In this document: positions 50,665-60,415 of the stretch, piece by piece
Position numbering within the stretch: the stretch's first letter is position 1
Layout: each line of letters starts with the position of its first letter
Origin: Bacteroidota bacterium
GTDB lineage: Bacteria; Bacteroidota; Bacteroidia; Chitinophagales; Saprospiraceae
DNA: 64,000 nt
Assembly (NCBI GenBank): GCA_029781865.1
Contig: JAKOVW010000030.1
Span: forward strand, 93,694-157,693
Reading direction: 5' to 3'
Notes under the pieces: generated by a model
What the model was told of the DNA's origin: nothing
The model's input: only the letters and a program-made list of their open reading frames with translations
The model's database searches: none
Program-made: the position numbers and the translations under genes

Positions 50665-52416
50665 TTAATAACCGGGGGTTTCCTCTGCTGTCTGAAAATA
50701 CGTTTCATACAGACTTTTGTACAAACCATCTTCTTTCGCTAATAGTTCACTGGGTTTGCCAAATTCTACAATTCTTCCATTCTCCAATGCCATGATATGA
50801 TCGGCATGCTGTATCGTGGACAGCCTGTGCGCAATTACAATAGAACTTCTTTTCTCGATGAGTTTTTCGATGGCGTGTTGCAATACGGATTCCGTTTCAG
50901 TATCCAGGGAAGATGTAGCTTCATCCAGAATAAGGACATCCGGATTACACAACAGGGCTCTGACGAAAGAAATCAATTGTCGCTGACCTACGGAAAGATT
51001 GCTTCCGCGCTCTGCAAGTACATAGTGATAGTCCCCGGGCAATTTCATTATATACTCATGAGCACCGATTATACGGGATGCTTCAATTACTTCCTCCAGG
51101 GTAATCCTGTTATTTTTAAGAGTCATGTTTTCCATGACGGTACCCTGAAATAAAAACACATCCTGCAATACAACAGCTATCCGGTTTCTCAAAAATTCAA
51201 TGTTGTATTCTTTGAGGTCATGTCCGGCAATTTGAATACTTCCCTTATCGATTTCATACAATCGGTTGATCAGGCTGATGATACTGGTTTTACCGGATCC
51301 GGTACTACCGACGATGGCCAGCGTTTTACCTTCTTCAAGTTTAAAAGAAACATCTTTTAGCACTTCCGTTTCTCCATTGTAACTGAAGGATACATTTTGG
51401 AATACAATATCGCCTTTTAATTTACCGGAGCGGATCTGCCCTGAATCCTTTGCAGTTTCAGCATTATCCAATATTTCGAAAACCCGCCCTCCGGCAACTA
51501 ATCCCATTTGTAAGGTATTGAATTTATCCGCTAGCGTTCTGACGGGTTGAAACAAGCGGGCCAAATACATGGGAAATGCTACGAGCTGGCCTATGGTCAC
51601 CAAGCCTTCCAAAACACCCTGGGCTCCCCACCAAACCATAAATCCAAGAGAAGCAGCTGAAATGATTTCAACCACCGGAAAGAAAACGGCATAATAGAAA
51701 ATGCCATCGAGATTAGCCTGTGTATATTCTTTGTTGATGTCTTTAAATTTTGAAGCCACCCGTTGTTCGGCAGCAAAAATCTGAACCGTTTTTATACCGC
51801 TGATGTGTTCCTGCAAAAAAGCATTCATGCGGGCAACCTGGGTACGAACGCGCTGGAATGAGGCTTTGACTTTTTCTTTAAACACATAGCTGGCAAGCAA
51901 CAAAACGGGAAAAGTCACTAAACAAATCAAAGTGAGTTTGACGCTGGTCCAGAACATAAGAAACAACACCGTCAGCAGGGAAAGTATATCTGCAGCAATG
52001 GTAATCAGTCCCTCTGAAAAAACACTGTTAACTGTTTCCAGATCATTGATTACACGGGTTGTATTGGTGCCAATCGGGGTTTTGTCAAAATACGACAAGC
52101 GCAATGAAAGTATATGGCTGTACACTTTATTCCTCAGATCAAATATGATTTGCTGACCCATGGTATTCGTCAATATCGTGAATCCATATCTCATTGCCGT
52201 CAATACAAACAATACAATCAAATACCAGATTGCCATCACTTTTAATCCATGTAGATCGGGCTTCATGATATGTTCATCCACCATGATATTGGTGAGGTAA
52301 GGAAGTATTGCATTTAAAGGGGCCATAGCAATGGCTAGAAAGGCAGAAGACCAGAAAATCCACCGATAGGGCCTTATAAATTTGACCAGCCTTTTAAGTA
52401 TTTGAAAACTAGACAT
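50665..52416 (-). CDS. MsbA-like ABC exporter (permease fused to ATPase)
   Basis: 583 aa, a half-size type IV exporter. Six membrane helices occupy residues 1-320 (FWSSAFLAIAMAPLNAILPYLTNIM; WYLIVLFVLTAMRYGFTIL; ADILSLLTVLFLMFWTSVKLTLICLV). The ATPase has Walker A GSTGSGKT, signature LSVGQRQLISFVRAL, Walker B VLILDEATSSLD and the H-loop IVIAHRLSTI. Relatives export lipids, peptides or drugs; the substrate cannot be named. It is followed at 72 nt by the small membrane-protein gene with its own promoter. Confidence 0.93.
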   Translation of the reverse strand: MSSFQILKRLVKFIRPYRWIFWSSAFLAIAMAPLNAILPYLTNIMVDEHIMKPDLHGLKVMAIWYLIVLFVLTAMRYGFTILTNTMGQQIIFDLRNKVYSHILSLRLSYFDKTPIGTNTTRVINDLETVNSVFSEGLITIAADILSLLTVLFLMFWTSVKLTLICLVTFPVLLLASYVFKEKVKASFQRVRTQVARMNAFLQEHISGIKTVQIFAAEQRVASKFKDINKEYTQANLDGIFYYAVFFPVVEIISAASLGFMVWWGAQGVLEGLVTIGQLVAFPMYLARLFQPVRTLADKFNTLQMGLVAGGRVFEILDNAETAKDSGQIRSGKLKGDIVFQNVSFSYNGETEVLKDVSFKLEEGKTLAIVGSTGSGKTSIISLINRLYEIDKGSIQIAGHDLKEYNIEFLRNRIAVVLQDVFLFQGTVMENMTLKNNRITLEEVIEASRIIGAHEYIMKLPGDYHYVLAERGSNLSVGQRQLISFVRALLCNPDVLILDEATSSLDTETESVLQHAIEKLIEKRSSIVIAHRLSTIQHADHIMALENGRIVEFGKPSELLAKEDGLYKSLYETYFQTAEETPGY

Positions 52417-52705
52417 GTCTTTTGAATCCTAAGTAATGAATAGAGCCTAAATTTTGTTCAGCTTATAATAGCAACTTCCGCAATTTATTTAAACGGCTGC
52501 CATCATATAACCTCCCGTCCACTAAAATCTAAAACCGTATTGAATTTTTATTGAAATACAATAGGCACATCGGGCACATAAGTTTTCATTATTTTAAATA
52601 TCATTTAAGTCTCATGCGCCATATATGCCTTATCTGCCTTATGTGTTTTATTATATTTAAACCATATCAGGTTTACCAGACAAATCGTTTTTCCAATTTA
52701 AAAGT
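52417..52705. other. Gap between radC and the ABC exporter gene
   Basis: 289 nt. CACATAAG (52575-52582) and CTTATGTG (52638-52645) form an 8-bp inverted repeat, and GGCACAT occurs twice 9 nt apart just before it. A 61-codon plus-strand ORF (52551-52736) runs into radC from the wrong side and has no protein-like features. Confidence 0.4.
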
Positions 52706-53413
52706 CTATAACATTCCTTCATCTGAAAAACTATAGTAGCCCTGATCAGAAACAATCAGATGATCCAAGACAGAAATATCAAGTGTTTGACCGGCTGCTT
52801 TCATTTTTTTGGTGAGGTCAATGTCCTGGCTGCTTGGTTTTAAAGATCCACTGGGATGATTGTGCACCAAAATAATTCCAGTGGATTTCAACTCCATAGC
52901 CCTGGTGAAAATAATTCTGCTATCGGCTACTGTGCCGGTAATTCCACCTTTACTGATATTCTCAATAGATAAAATTTTATTCGCCCGGTTGAGAAACATA
53001 ACCCAGAATTCTTCATGATTCAAATCCTGAAGATTTGCTTTGATCAAATGATAAGCGGATTGGCTTCCGTTTATGACGGCCTTTTCTTTGGCTTCAGATT
53101 GTTGCCGTCTGCGTCCCAGCTCTAAAGCAGCCTCGATGGATATGGCCTTTACTGTACCTATGCCTTTGAATTTTTTCAATCGTTCGATGCCCAATTTACT
53201 CAATTCAACCAGGTTTTGATCGCAGCTGTCCAGGATGCGTTTAGCCAGATCAACGGCAGATTCTTCCCGGTTACCGGAACCCAAGATAATGGCCAGCAAT
53301 TCTGAATTGCTCAATGCACTTTTTCCTTTGGACAATAATTTTTCACGCGGTCTGTCGTCTTCAGCCCATAATTTAATAGGACTACCGCCAGGGTATTCGT
53401 TAAGGTGTTTCAT
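52706..53413 (-). CDS. radC: RadC family JAB-domain protein
   Basis: 235 aa. An N-terminal helix-hairpin-helix region (LSKLGIERLKKFKGIGTVKAISIEAALELGRR) precedes the JAMM metal site: His184 and His186 in VHNHPSG and Asp197 in SSQDIDLT. The family was once thought to act in repair; the JAB fold suggests a metal-dependent hydrolase, and its role is unsettled. This is the full-length chromosomal form rather than the short plasmid form. It is divergent from the gene at 53552. Confidence 0.94.
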   Translation of the reverse strand: MKHLNEYPGGSPIKLWAEDDRPREKLLSKGKSALSNSELLAIILGSGNREESAVDLAKRILDSCDQNLVELSKLGIERLKKFKGIGTVKAISIEAALELGRRRQQSEAKEKAVINGSQSAYHLIKANLQDLNHEEFWVMFLNRANKILSIENISKGGITGTVADSRIIFTRAMELKSTGIILVHNHPSGSLKPSSQDIDLTKKMKAAGQTLDISVLDHLIVSDQGYYSFSDEGML

Positions 53414-53517
53414 GAAACAATATTACGGAATTATTAAATTTTCAGAATCCATAAATAGTATTTTCAAATAAAAATCCGGATCAAATTTGAAAAATCCGTT
53501 CAATCTGCGATTAACAT

Positions 53518-53525
53518 TACCTTTG
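53518..53525 (+). promoter_or_regulatory. -7 promoter box for the 53552-rnr unit
   Basis: TACCTTTG, exact consensus, ending 26 nt before the ATG at 53552. It probably drives the small unknown gene and rnr together. Confidence 0.6.
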
Positions 53526-53551
53526 ATCTGAATACAAGTAAAAATTCTTCA

Positions 53552-54052
53552 ATGCCTTCCAAACCATTTTCTGATTTCCTGAGCTTCTTTCCCAAGACTA
53601 CATTGCCTTTAACGATACAACATACAGATCATCATCAATTCAGTAAAACAAACGATCCGCTTCCTGATCCCCTGCTATTGTCTTTTGTATTGCCCAACCT
53701 CGAATTTGAAGTAGATGAATTTACAGAATTTCTTCCGTGTCTGCAATATGAAAGCATGCCCGGCATGCATCATCTGGTCCTGTGGACTGCACGATTGATG
53801 CACTACTCCTTTTACCTGATGAACTTTAATCTGGAAGGAACGTTTCTTGACATGGAAGAGATTGCCGGTTTTTATACGGATAATAACCGGATCATTCAAA
53901 AAATGGCTCACGTTGATGCTGAAGGAAATATTTTTTTAGTGGAGGGGATTTTAAATGAAACCCAAAACGAAGTACAACCGGACCAAACAAAAAAATGGCA
54001 GATTGAAATTTTACCTGATGGTCTTATACAATCATCTGCTATAAAACTCTGA
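53552..54052 (+). CDS. Unknown cytoplasmic protein upstream of rnr
   Basis: 166 aa with no signal. Readable parts include LLSFVLPNLEFEVDEFTEFLPCLQY, HHLVLWTARLMHYSFYLMNF and KWQIEILPDGLIQS. Mixed alpha/beta; no domain recognised. It lies 25 nt before rnr on the same strand behind a consensus promoter, so it is likely co-expressed with the nuclease. A part in RNA handling would be a guess from position only. Confidence 0.7.
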   Translation: MPSKPFSDFLSFFPKTTLPLTIQHTDHHQFSKTNDPLPDPLLLSFVLPNLEFEVDEFTEFLPCLQYESMPGMHHLVLWTARLMHYSFYLMNFNLEGTFLDMEEIAGFYTDNNRIIQKMAHVDAEGNIFLVEGILNETQNEVQPDQTKKWQIEILPDGLIQSSAIKL

Positions 54053-54077
54053 TCACATTCTGTCTCCTCAATAATTC

Positions 54078-56225
54078 ATGAAAAGAAACAAATTCAAAAA
54101 AAGGAATTCACCCAGCACAAAGTCCAATCCTAAAAATTTATTGAAAGAAAAACTGGCCGCTTTCTTTAGCAAACATCCCGGAAAAAAATTCTCCGTATTT
54201 CAATTAGCGGAAAAATTAAAAACCAGGGATGTTCGCAGTTTATTGGAACAATTGGACATTATGGTTGAAAAAAAGCAACTGCAGTCCAATGACAATCAAA
54301 AATATTTTGCTAAAGTAAATTCCGCTGCGCAGGGTAAGACAAGCATTTATGAAGGTTATGTCGACATGGCCCGAGCCGGATTTGCATATATCATTTGCAA
54401 GGATGAAGGCAAGGATGTTTATGTTGCGCAGAAAAATTTAAAAAGCGCAGAAGATGGCGATCTGGTTAAAGTAGAGATCATCAATGTTTATAAAAACAAA
54501 CCCGAAGGACGGATTACCGAAGTCCTGCAGCGCTCGAGAAATCAAATTATTGGAATTGTCCGGTTTTTCAATAAGCAAGCCATCGCGTATGCACAAAGCG
54601 GACAGAAAGTATTTGAAGTATTATTAGACATCCCGAAGACCATACCGGTCAATGAATTTGACCGCGTGGTGATCTCCATCACAAAATACAAAGAGAAAGC
54701 ACGCGATCTTCTGGAAGGAAAAGTAATCCGCAATCTTGGAAAAGAAACATCCATCGACGTGGAGATGCAAAGCATCCTCGCAGAAAAAGGATTTCCTCTT
54801 GACTGGAGTGAAGGATTGCTTGCCGCAGCAAACAAAATACCGGAAGAAATCACCTTGCATCCTTACCGAAAAGATTGCAGACACATTACCACGTTTACCA
54901 TTGATCCGGTAGATGCAAAAGATTTTGACGATGCGCTTTCCGTACAAAAAAATCAGGATGGCAATTGGGAAATCGGAGTCCATATTGCAGATGTAAGTCA
55001 TTATGTGGATGAAAATTCTGCTTTGGACAAAGAAGCACTCAAAAGAGGAAATTCAGTGTACCTGGTAGATCGGGTACTTCCAATGCTTCCTGAAAAACTA
55101 TCCAACCATTTGTGCTCGCTGCGACCACATGAAGATAAATACACCTTTTCTGTATTGTTTACCATCACCCCGGAATTTAATGTATTGAATCATTGGATCG
55201 GCAAAACACTGATTCATTCCAATCACCGCTTCAGTTATGAAGAAGTGCAGGAAATACTAGATAAAAAACAAGGTCAATTCAAAAAAGAACTTATCCTCTT
55301 GAATGAGATGGCCATCCACATTCGCAAAAAAAGAATGGAAAATGGTGCCATCGATTTTGACTCAGAAGAAGTGAAATTCAAATTGGATGAAAAAGGTAAT
55401 CCGGTTGAACTCATCGTGAAAGAACGGAAGCAGGCCCATATGCTGATCGAAGAATTTATGCTTCTGGCCAATAAATACGTTGCGAGTTTTATGGCGGAAA
55501 AAAACAAAGAACGACCGATACCCTTTGTTTACCGGATACACGACAAACCTGATCCAGCCAAACTGGAAGAGTTTGCCATGTTTGCCCTGGAAATGGGAGT
55601 CAAACTCGATCTGAGTTCACCAAAACGAATTTCCACTTCATTAAATAAATTGACGGAACTCTGTCAAAAAAATGAAGCGCTTAAAATATTACAACCTCTA
55701 GCTATCCGCTCGATGGCAAAAGCGGAATACAGCACGGAGAATATCGGGCACTATGGATTGGCCTTTAAATTTTATTCCCACTTTACCTCTCCGATCAGAC
55801 GATATGCAGATCTCGTCGCGCATCGAATTCTGTTTGCCAATCTGAAAGAGAATTACCGAGTGGATCAGGGAATGCTGAGCAGACAGTGCCAGCACATTTC
55901 CAATCAGGAACGAAAAGCCATGGAAGCTGAACGCGCCTCTACCCGCTTTTTCCAGGTCTATTATCTGAAAGACCGGATCGGTGAAATCTTTGAAGGCCGT
56001 ATTATCGGGATGAATGAACAGGGATTTTATATCGAATTGGAAAGCGTGAAATGTGAAGGTTTTTTAGCGTTTTCCCAATTCGAAGAAGAAATCATCATTG
56101 ACAGAAACCGGTTACAGGCTACTGCTGCTTTCATCAATAAAAAATGGAAAATTGGCGATAAACTCAAAGTAAAACTGGCAGATGCCGATCTGAACCGCAA
56201 AGAACTCACGCTTTCTTACTATTAG
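54078..56225 (+). CDS. rnr: Ribonuclease R
   Basis: A 3'-5' exoribonuclease that degrades structured RNA. 715 aa. A basic N-terminus (MKRNKFKKRNSPSTKSNPKN) leads into a winged-helix region (KFSVFQLAEKLKTRDVRSLLEQLD), two cold-shock OB domains, the RNB catalytic domain with HITTFTIDPVDAKDFDDALS (metal-binding Asp cluster, about residue 275-290), VHIADVSHYV and FTSPIRRYADLVAHR, and a C-terminal S1 domain (GRIIGMNEQGFYIELES). It lacks the long Lys-rich tail of enterobacterial RNase R. No tRNA or smpB is adjacent. Confidence 0.96.
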   Translation: MKRNKFKKRNSPSTKSNPKNLLKEKLAAFFSKHPGKKFSVFQLAEKLKTRDVRSLLEQLDIMVEKKQLQSNDNQKYFAKVNSAAQGKTSIYEGYVDMARAGFAYIICKDEGKDVYVAQKNLKSAEDGDLVKVEIINVYKNKPEGRITEVLQRSRNQIIGIVRFFNKQAIAYAQSGQKVFEVLLDIPKTIPVNEFDRVVISITKYKEKARDLLEGKVIRNLGKETSIDVEMQSILAEKGFPLDWSEGLLAAANKIPEEITLHPYRKDCRHITTFTIDPVDAKDFDDALSVQKNQDGNWEIGVHIADVSHYVDENSALDKEALKRGNSVYLVDRVLPMLPEKLSNHLCSLRPHEDKYTFSVLFTITPEFNVLNHWIGKTLIHSNHRFSYEEVQEILDKKQGQFKKELILLNEMAIHIRKKRMENGAIDFDSEEVKFKLDEKGNPVELIVKERKQAHMLIEEFMLLANKYVASFMAEKNKERPIPFVYRIHDKPDPAKLEEFAMFALEMGVKLDLSSPKRISTSLNKLTELCQKNEALKILQPLAIRSMAKAEYSTENIGHYGLAFKFYSHFTSPIRRYADLVAHRILFANLKENYRVDQGMLSRQCQHISNQERKAMEAERASTRFFQVYYLKDRIGEIFEGRIIGMNEQGFYIELESVKCEGFLAFSQFEEEIIIDRNRLQATAAFINKKWKIGDKLKVKLADADLNRKELTLSYY

Positions 56226-56294
56226 TAAATTATTGAATTTCAATTATTTATCCAGATATCTTTGGATTTTCTATCCAACTTCCCTTAATTTTCG

Positions 56295-56302
56295 TACCTT
56301 TG
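56295..56302 (+). promoter_or_regulatory. -7 promoter box for the 56337 unit
   Basis: TACCTTTG followed by CA, exact consensus, ending 34 nt before the ATG at 56337. It probably drives the starch-synthase-like, DUF4270 and glmS genes. Confidence 0.6.
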
Positions 56303-56336
56303 CACTCCGTTTTAGAAATCTAAGCCTCCAATTGAC

Positions 56337-57140
56337 ATGAGCAAAAACAGGATACTATTTATAACACAAGAAATGGAACCTTATCTGGATTTGTCCGGAA
56401 TTGGTTCGTTGATTCAAAAATTGCCCGCTTTTGCACAGGATGCCGGTATGGAGATCCGGATTTTAATGCCTCGTTTTGGAACCATCAATGAAAGAAGACA
56501 CCGGCTCCACGAAGTCGTGCGGCTTTCAGGTATGAATATTATTATCAATGACGACGATTTTGCCTTAATCATAAAAGTGGCCTCTCTGCCAGGATCCAGA
56601 ATTCAGGTCTATTTTCTGGATAATGACGAGTTCTTCAAACGAAAATACGTTTTTGAAGACGAACAGGGAAAACTTTATGATGACAATCAGGACCGGATGA
56701 TCTTCTTTTGTAAAGGGGCTCTGGAAACCGTCAAAAAATTTGGCTGGCCTCCGGATGTAGTTCATTGCCATGGCTGGATGACCAGTTTGATTCCATTCTA
56801 TTTAAAAACCAGTTATAAAAATGATCCGGTTTTTAAACATTCCAAAGTGGTATTTTCCGTATACGACCAAAAAATTGAATCCAGTTTCGGCGAAGATTTT
56901 CTGACTAAAGCAGCAATCAACAACCTGAAACCGGAACAACTTCTGGCCTATAAAAATGGAACCGGAATTACCTTGGACAAAGGCGCTATTCAGTATGCAG
57001 ATGGAATTATACAGGGTAGCAAGAGCCTGAGTGATGCCATTTCAGCTTCCATTAAATCTTCTGAAAAACCATTTATACAGACCCAGGAAGAAGAATTCTT
57101 ACCTTCTTACATCGACTTTTATAAGAATTTGATTCATTGA
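56337..57140 (+). CDS. Starch/glycogen synthase N-terminal-domain protein
   Basis: 267 aa matching only the N-terminal (GT5) Rossmann half of glycogen synthase: RILFITQEMEPYLDLSGIGSLIQKLPAFAQ at the start, RILMPRFGTINERRHRLHEVVR, and DVVHCHGWMTSLIPFYLK. In the ADP-glucose-binding loop the usual KxGGL is replaced by DLSGIGSL, and the C-terminal catalytic half is missing altogether. This truncated form is regular in Bacteroidota next to DUF4270 and glmS, so it is a family of its own and not a broken gene. It is unlikely to make glycogen; a sensory or binding role is possible. Confidence 0.85.
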   Translation: MSKNRILFITQEMEPYLDLSGIGSLIQKLPAFAQDAGMEIRILMPRFGTINERRHRLHEVVRLSGMNIIINDDDFALIIKVASLPGSRIQVYFLDNDEFFKRKYVFEDEQGKLYDDNQDRMIFFCKGALETVKKFGWPPDVVHCHGWMTSLIPFYLKTSYKNDPVFKHSKVVFSVYDQKIESSFGEDFLTKAAINNLKPEQLLAYKNGTGITLDKGAIQYADGIIQGSKSLSDAISASIKSSEKPFIQTQEEEFLPSYIDFYKNLIH

Positions 57141-57167
57141 TCCGTTAATTCCCGTATCTTTTAGACA

Positions 57168-58538
57168 ATGACTGGAAAAATACTGAAAGGCTTTTGGGGA
57201 ATAATCGGCAGCCTGTTGATTTTTTTGTGCAATTCCTGCAATGATTTTGATTCGTTTGGTACAGATCTTTTAAACAATGACTGGATCCACGCAAAAGGGG
57301 ATAGTTCGTTTACCTTCACCGCAAAATCCGCAGATCTCGATTCCCTGATCACGTTTTATAACAGGTCTTACCTCAGCAGCAACAGCCTGAGCAGTGTTTC
57401 TTTTCCATTGGGAAAAATGATCGATCCTGTATTTGGCAAAGTAGAAGCAGCCATCGGAACACAATTGCGGATTATACCGACCAGCAACCTGGCTTTCCTG
57501 AAAAATCCAATAGATTCTATAATGCTATCCCTTCGATTTGATACCAGTCTGTTTTACGGGAAGTATAAGGAACCTATGAACTTCAGTGTTTATCCGCTGA
57601 CACAGGCATACAATGCTGCTACAACATACTATAGCCATTATACTTTGCAATATGATGCAAGTAAAAAACTTGGTGAGCGCATCGCTTATTTCCCCAACAG
57701 AACAGACAGTCTGCCTTTGCAAACAGATACATTAAAATACAGAGCATTTCCGCAACTTCGAATTGCATTGGATGTCAATGCATTCATGACTATCTTAAAA
57801 TCATACAGCGATACAGTTTATTTCACCCTGGACTCATTCAGCAAAGTTTTTAATGGCATTGCTATTGTTTGTGAACAAGGGAATGGAATTATATCTGTGC
57901 AACCGGAGCATAGTGATAGCAAAGTGACTATTTATTATCATGACAATGGCTCGGTGACACAATCCACTCAGGAATTTAATATGGGTAATCTGGCCGTAAA
58001 AACGCCGGAATACAAAATAGACAACCAGGGCACTATTGCGGGTCAATGCATTGATGGCACGATCCCGGGAGACAGCCTTTTATGTTTACAAGGATTTAAT
58101 GGAAGAGATATCCATATTACCATACCCTATGATACCAAATGGAATGGTAAGTTTATCAATTTTGCTGTTCTTCAGTTTTATGCACAGACTGAATTACCCG
58201 GTGATAGTTTGTCCAACTATTCACTGCCCGGATTGTTAGAAATCTTTGATGTAAGTGGCGGAACAAAAGTGGGAATTGATGATGTCATTGCTGCTTTGGG
58301 ATCTAATTACACCCGTGTATTCGGAGGAAATCCGGTAGAGACTACAGTGAATGGTAAATCCATGTATCTTTATAAAATGAATATCACCAGACATTTTCAA
58401 AAATCGCTGAAAGCGAAGACATCAATGGATTTGGTAATCAGCCCGTTGCTGAAACTGGAATCACCGGCCAGAGCAGTGTTTTTTGGTCCCGGGAAATCGC
58501 CGTTTTCTGCAAAATTATTTCTAACTTATTCTGAATAA
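57168..58538 (+). CDS. DUF4270 lipoprotein
   Basis: 456 aa. The signal ends in LIFLCNSC, giving a lipoprotein; CNDFDSFGTDLLNNDWIHA follows the lipidated Cys, as in the family. The mature part is beta-rich with family-type phrases (FPLGKMIDPVFGKVEAAIGTQLRI; KNPIDSIMLSLRFD; VYFTLDSFSKVFNGIAIVCE). The function is unknown. Position between the half starch synthase and glmS is conserved in Bacteroidota, which suggests an envelope role. It starts 27 nt after the previous stop; a weak -7-like TATCTTTT lies just before the ATG. Confidence 0.88.
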   Translation: MTGKILKGFWGIIGSLLIFLCNSCNDFDSFGTDLLNNDWIHAKGDSSFTFTAKSADLDSLITFYNRSYLSSNSLSSVSFPLGKMIDPVFGKVEAAIGTQLRIIPTSNLAFLKNPIDSIMLSLRFDTSLFYGKYKEPMNFSVYPLTQAYNAATTYYSHYTLQYDASKKLGERIAYFPNRTDSLPLQTDTLKYRAFPQLRIALDVNAFMTILKSYSDTVYFTLDSFSKVFNGIAIVCEQGNGIISVQPEHSDSKVTIYYHDNGSVTQSTQEFNMGNLAVKTPEYKIDNQGTIAGQCIDGTIPGDSLLCLQGFNGRDIHITIPYDTKWNGKFINFAVLQFYAQTELPGDSLSNYSLPGLLEIFDVSGGTKVGIDDVIAALGSNYTRVFGGNPVETTVNGKSMYLYKMNITRHFQKSLKAKTSMDLVISPLLKLESPARAVFFGPGKSPFSAKLFLTYSE

Positions 58539-58567
58539 GATTAAAACACTTTACATTTACACATAAT

Positions 58568-60409
58568 ATGTGTGGAATTATCGCATATCTCGGCAATAAG
58601 AATTCCTACCCTATCATTCTGGAAGGTCTTAGAAGACTGGAATATCGTGGTTACGATTCTGCCGGTATTGCTTTGCTCAATGGCAATCTTGAAATTTTTA
58701 AAAAGAAGGGAAAAGTTCAGGAACTCGCCGAACTTACCGATTCCAAAAACCTTTCTGCAACAATAGGCATGGGGCATACCCGTTGGGCCACTCACGGAAA
58801 ACCGGACGATATAAATGCCCATCCACATTTTTCAGGAAACGGACGACTTGCCATTATTCACAATGGCATTATAGAAAATTATGCAACGCTTAAAGAAGCA
58901 CTCACCCGTCTCGGTCATAAGTTCAAAAGCGAAACAGATACAGAAGTACTGATTCATCTGATTGAAGAATTTCAGAATAAAGAACATCTTCCGATTGAGA
59001 AAGCGGTGCGCAAAGCTTTAACTAAAGTAGTCGGAGCTTATGCCATTGTAGTCATCGATAAAGAAGATCCGAATAAACTCGTTGGTGCACGAAAGTCAAG
59101 CCCACTGGTCATAGGCATTGGCGAAAATGATTATTTCTTTGCATCAGATGCAACGCCAATCGTTCAATACACCAATAAAGTAGTCTATCTCAATGATGAA
59201 GAAATAGCCGTCCTTTCCCGTGAAAAAGGATTGGAGATTTCCACGCTTACCAACGACTCTCTGCAGGATCCTGTAATCCATGAATTGGATATGAACATGG
59301 ATCAGTTGGAGAAAGGCGGATTTGAGCATTTCATGTTGAAAGAAATTTATCAGCAATCGCAAACGATTTCCGATTGTATGAGAGGTCGCTTAAATGGCGT
59401 AGAAGGCTGGGTAAGGCTTGGAGGACTGGAAGAACATATCAACCGCATCACGAATGCAAACCGGATTATTATTGCAGCATGCGGTACTTCCTGGCATAGT
59501 GCGTTGATCGGAGAATATCTCATTGAGGAATTAGCACGGATTCCTGTTGAAGTAGAATATGCATCCGAATTCAGATACCGCAATCCAATTTTGACAGACA
59601 AAGATGTAGTGCTGGTTATCTCTCAATCCGGAGAAACGGCGGATACCCTGGCAGCGGCAGAATTGGCCAAAGAAAGAGGCGCACTGGTTTATGGAATCGT
59701 CAACGTGGTTGGATCTTCCATTGCCCGGATGACTCATGCCGGCTCGTATATACATTGCGGCCCGGAAATCGGAGTTGCATCAACCAAAGCATTTACCGGT
59801 CAGGTTACTTTATTAACTCTGATGTCTTTAGTGTTGGGCCATCGCAACGGATCTCTTTCCAATACGTATTATCATCAACTCATTGCTGAACTTGCAAATA
59901 TTCCTAAAAAGGTTGAAAAAGTTCTCGATACCAATGACAAAATAAAATACCTTGCTTCCGAAATACAATCGACTAACAATGCACTTTATCTCGGTCGCGG
60001 ATATAATTTTCCGGTCGCTCTCGAAGGTGCATTGAAATTAAAAGAAATTTCATACATCCATGCTGAAGGTTATCCCGCCGCTGAAATGAAACATGGCCCG
60101 ATTGCCCTGATTGATGAAAACATGCCGGTGATTGTCATCGCAACCAATGTTAGTGCATACGAAAAAATCGTGTCCAATATTCAGGAAGTGAAAGCAAGAA
60201 AAGGCATTGTCATTGCAATCGTCACAGAAGGAGATAAAGAAATAAAAAGAATTGCAGATCACTGTATAGAAATTCCAAAGACGATTGATCCGCTCACTCC
60301 GCTCCTCTCTGTAATTCCATTACAACTATTGTCTTATCATATTGCAGTCATGCGCCATTGTGATGTAGACCAACCCAGAAATTTAGCTAAATCCGTAACC
60401 GTTGAATAA
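58568..60409 (+). CDS. glmS: Glutamine-fructose-6-phosphate aminotransferase
   Basis: Makes glucosamine-6-phosphate, the first step to UDP-GlcNAc for peptidoglycan and LPS. 613 aa. The N-terminal amidotransferase begins MCGIIAYLGN, where Cys2 (Cys1 of the mature enzyme) is the nucleophile, with GMGHTRWATHGKPDDINAHPH following. Two SIS domains carry AACGTSWHSALIGEYLIEELARIPVE and LGRGYNFPVALEGALKLKEISYIHAEGYPAAEMKHGP; the C-terminus ends DQPRNLAKSVTVE as usual. No glmS ribozyme was recognised in the 29-nt gap upstream; these are a Firmicutes feature. Confidence 0.97.
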   Translation: MCGIIAYLGNKNSYPIILEGLRRLEYRGYDSAGIALLNGNLEIFKKKGKVQELAELTDSKNLSATIGMGHTRWATHGKPDDINAHPHFSGNGRLAIIHNGIIENYATLKEALTRLGHKFKSETDTEVLIHLIEEFQNKEHLPIEKAVRKALTKVVGAYAIVVIDKEDPNKLVGARKSSPLVIGIGENDYFFASDATPIVQYTNKVVYLNDEEIAVLSREKGLEISTLTNDSLQDPVIHELDMNMDQLEKGGFEHFMLKEIYQQSQTISDCMRGRLNGVEGWVRLGGLEEHINRITNANRIIIAACGTSWHSALIGEYLIEELARIPVEVEYASEFRYRNPILTDKDVVLVISQSGETADTLAAAELAKERGALVYGIVNVVGSSIARMTHAGSYIHCGPEIGVASTKAFTGQVTLLTLMSLVLGHRNGSLSNTYYHQLIAELANIPKKVEKVLDTNDKIKYLASEIQSTNNALYLGRGYNFPVALEGALKLKEISYIHAEGYPAAEMKHGPIALIDENMPVIVIATNVSAYEKIVSNIQEVKARKGIVIAIVTEGDKEIKRIADHCIEIPKTIDPLTPLLSVIPLQLLSYHIAVMRHCDVDQPRNLAKSVTVE

Positions 60410-60415
60410 TTTATT

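Noticed and set aside
52551-52736. 61-aa plus-strand ORF
   Set aside because: It runs into radC from the opposite strand and has no sensible sequence features.
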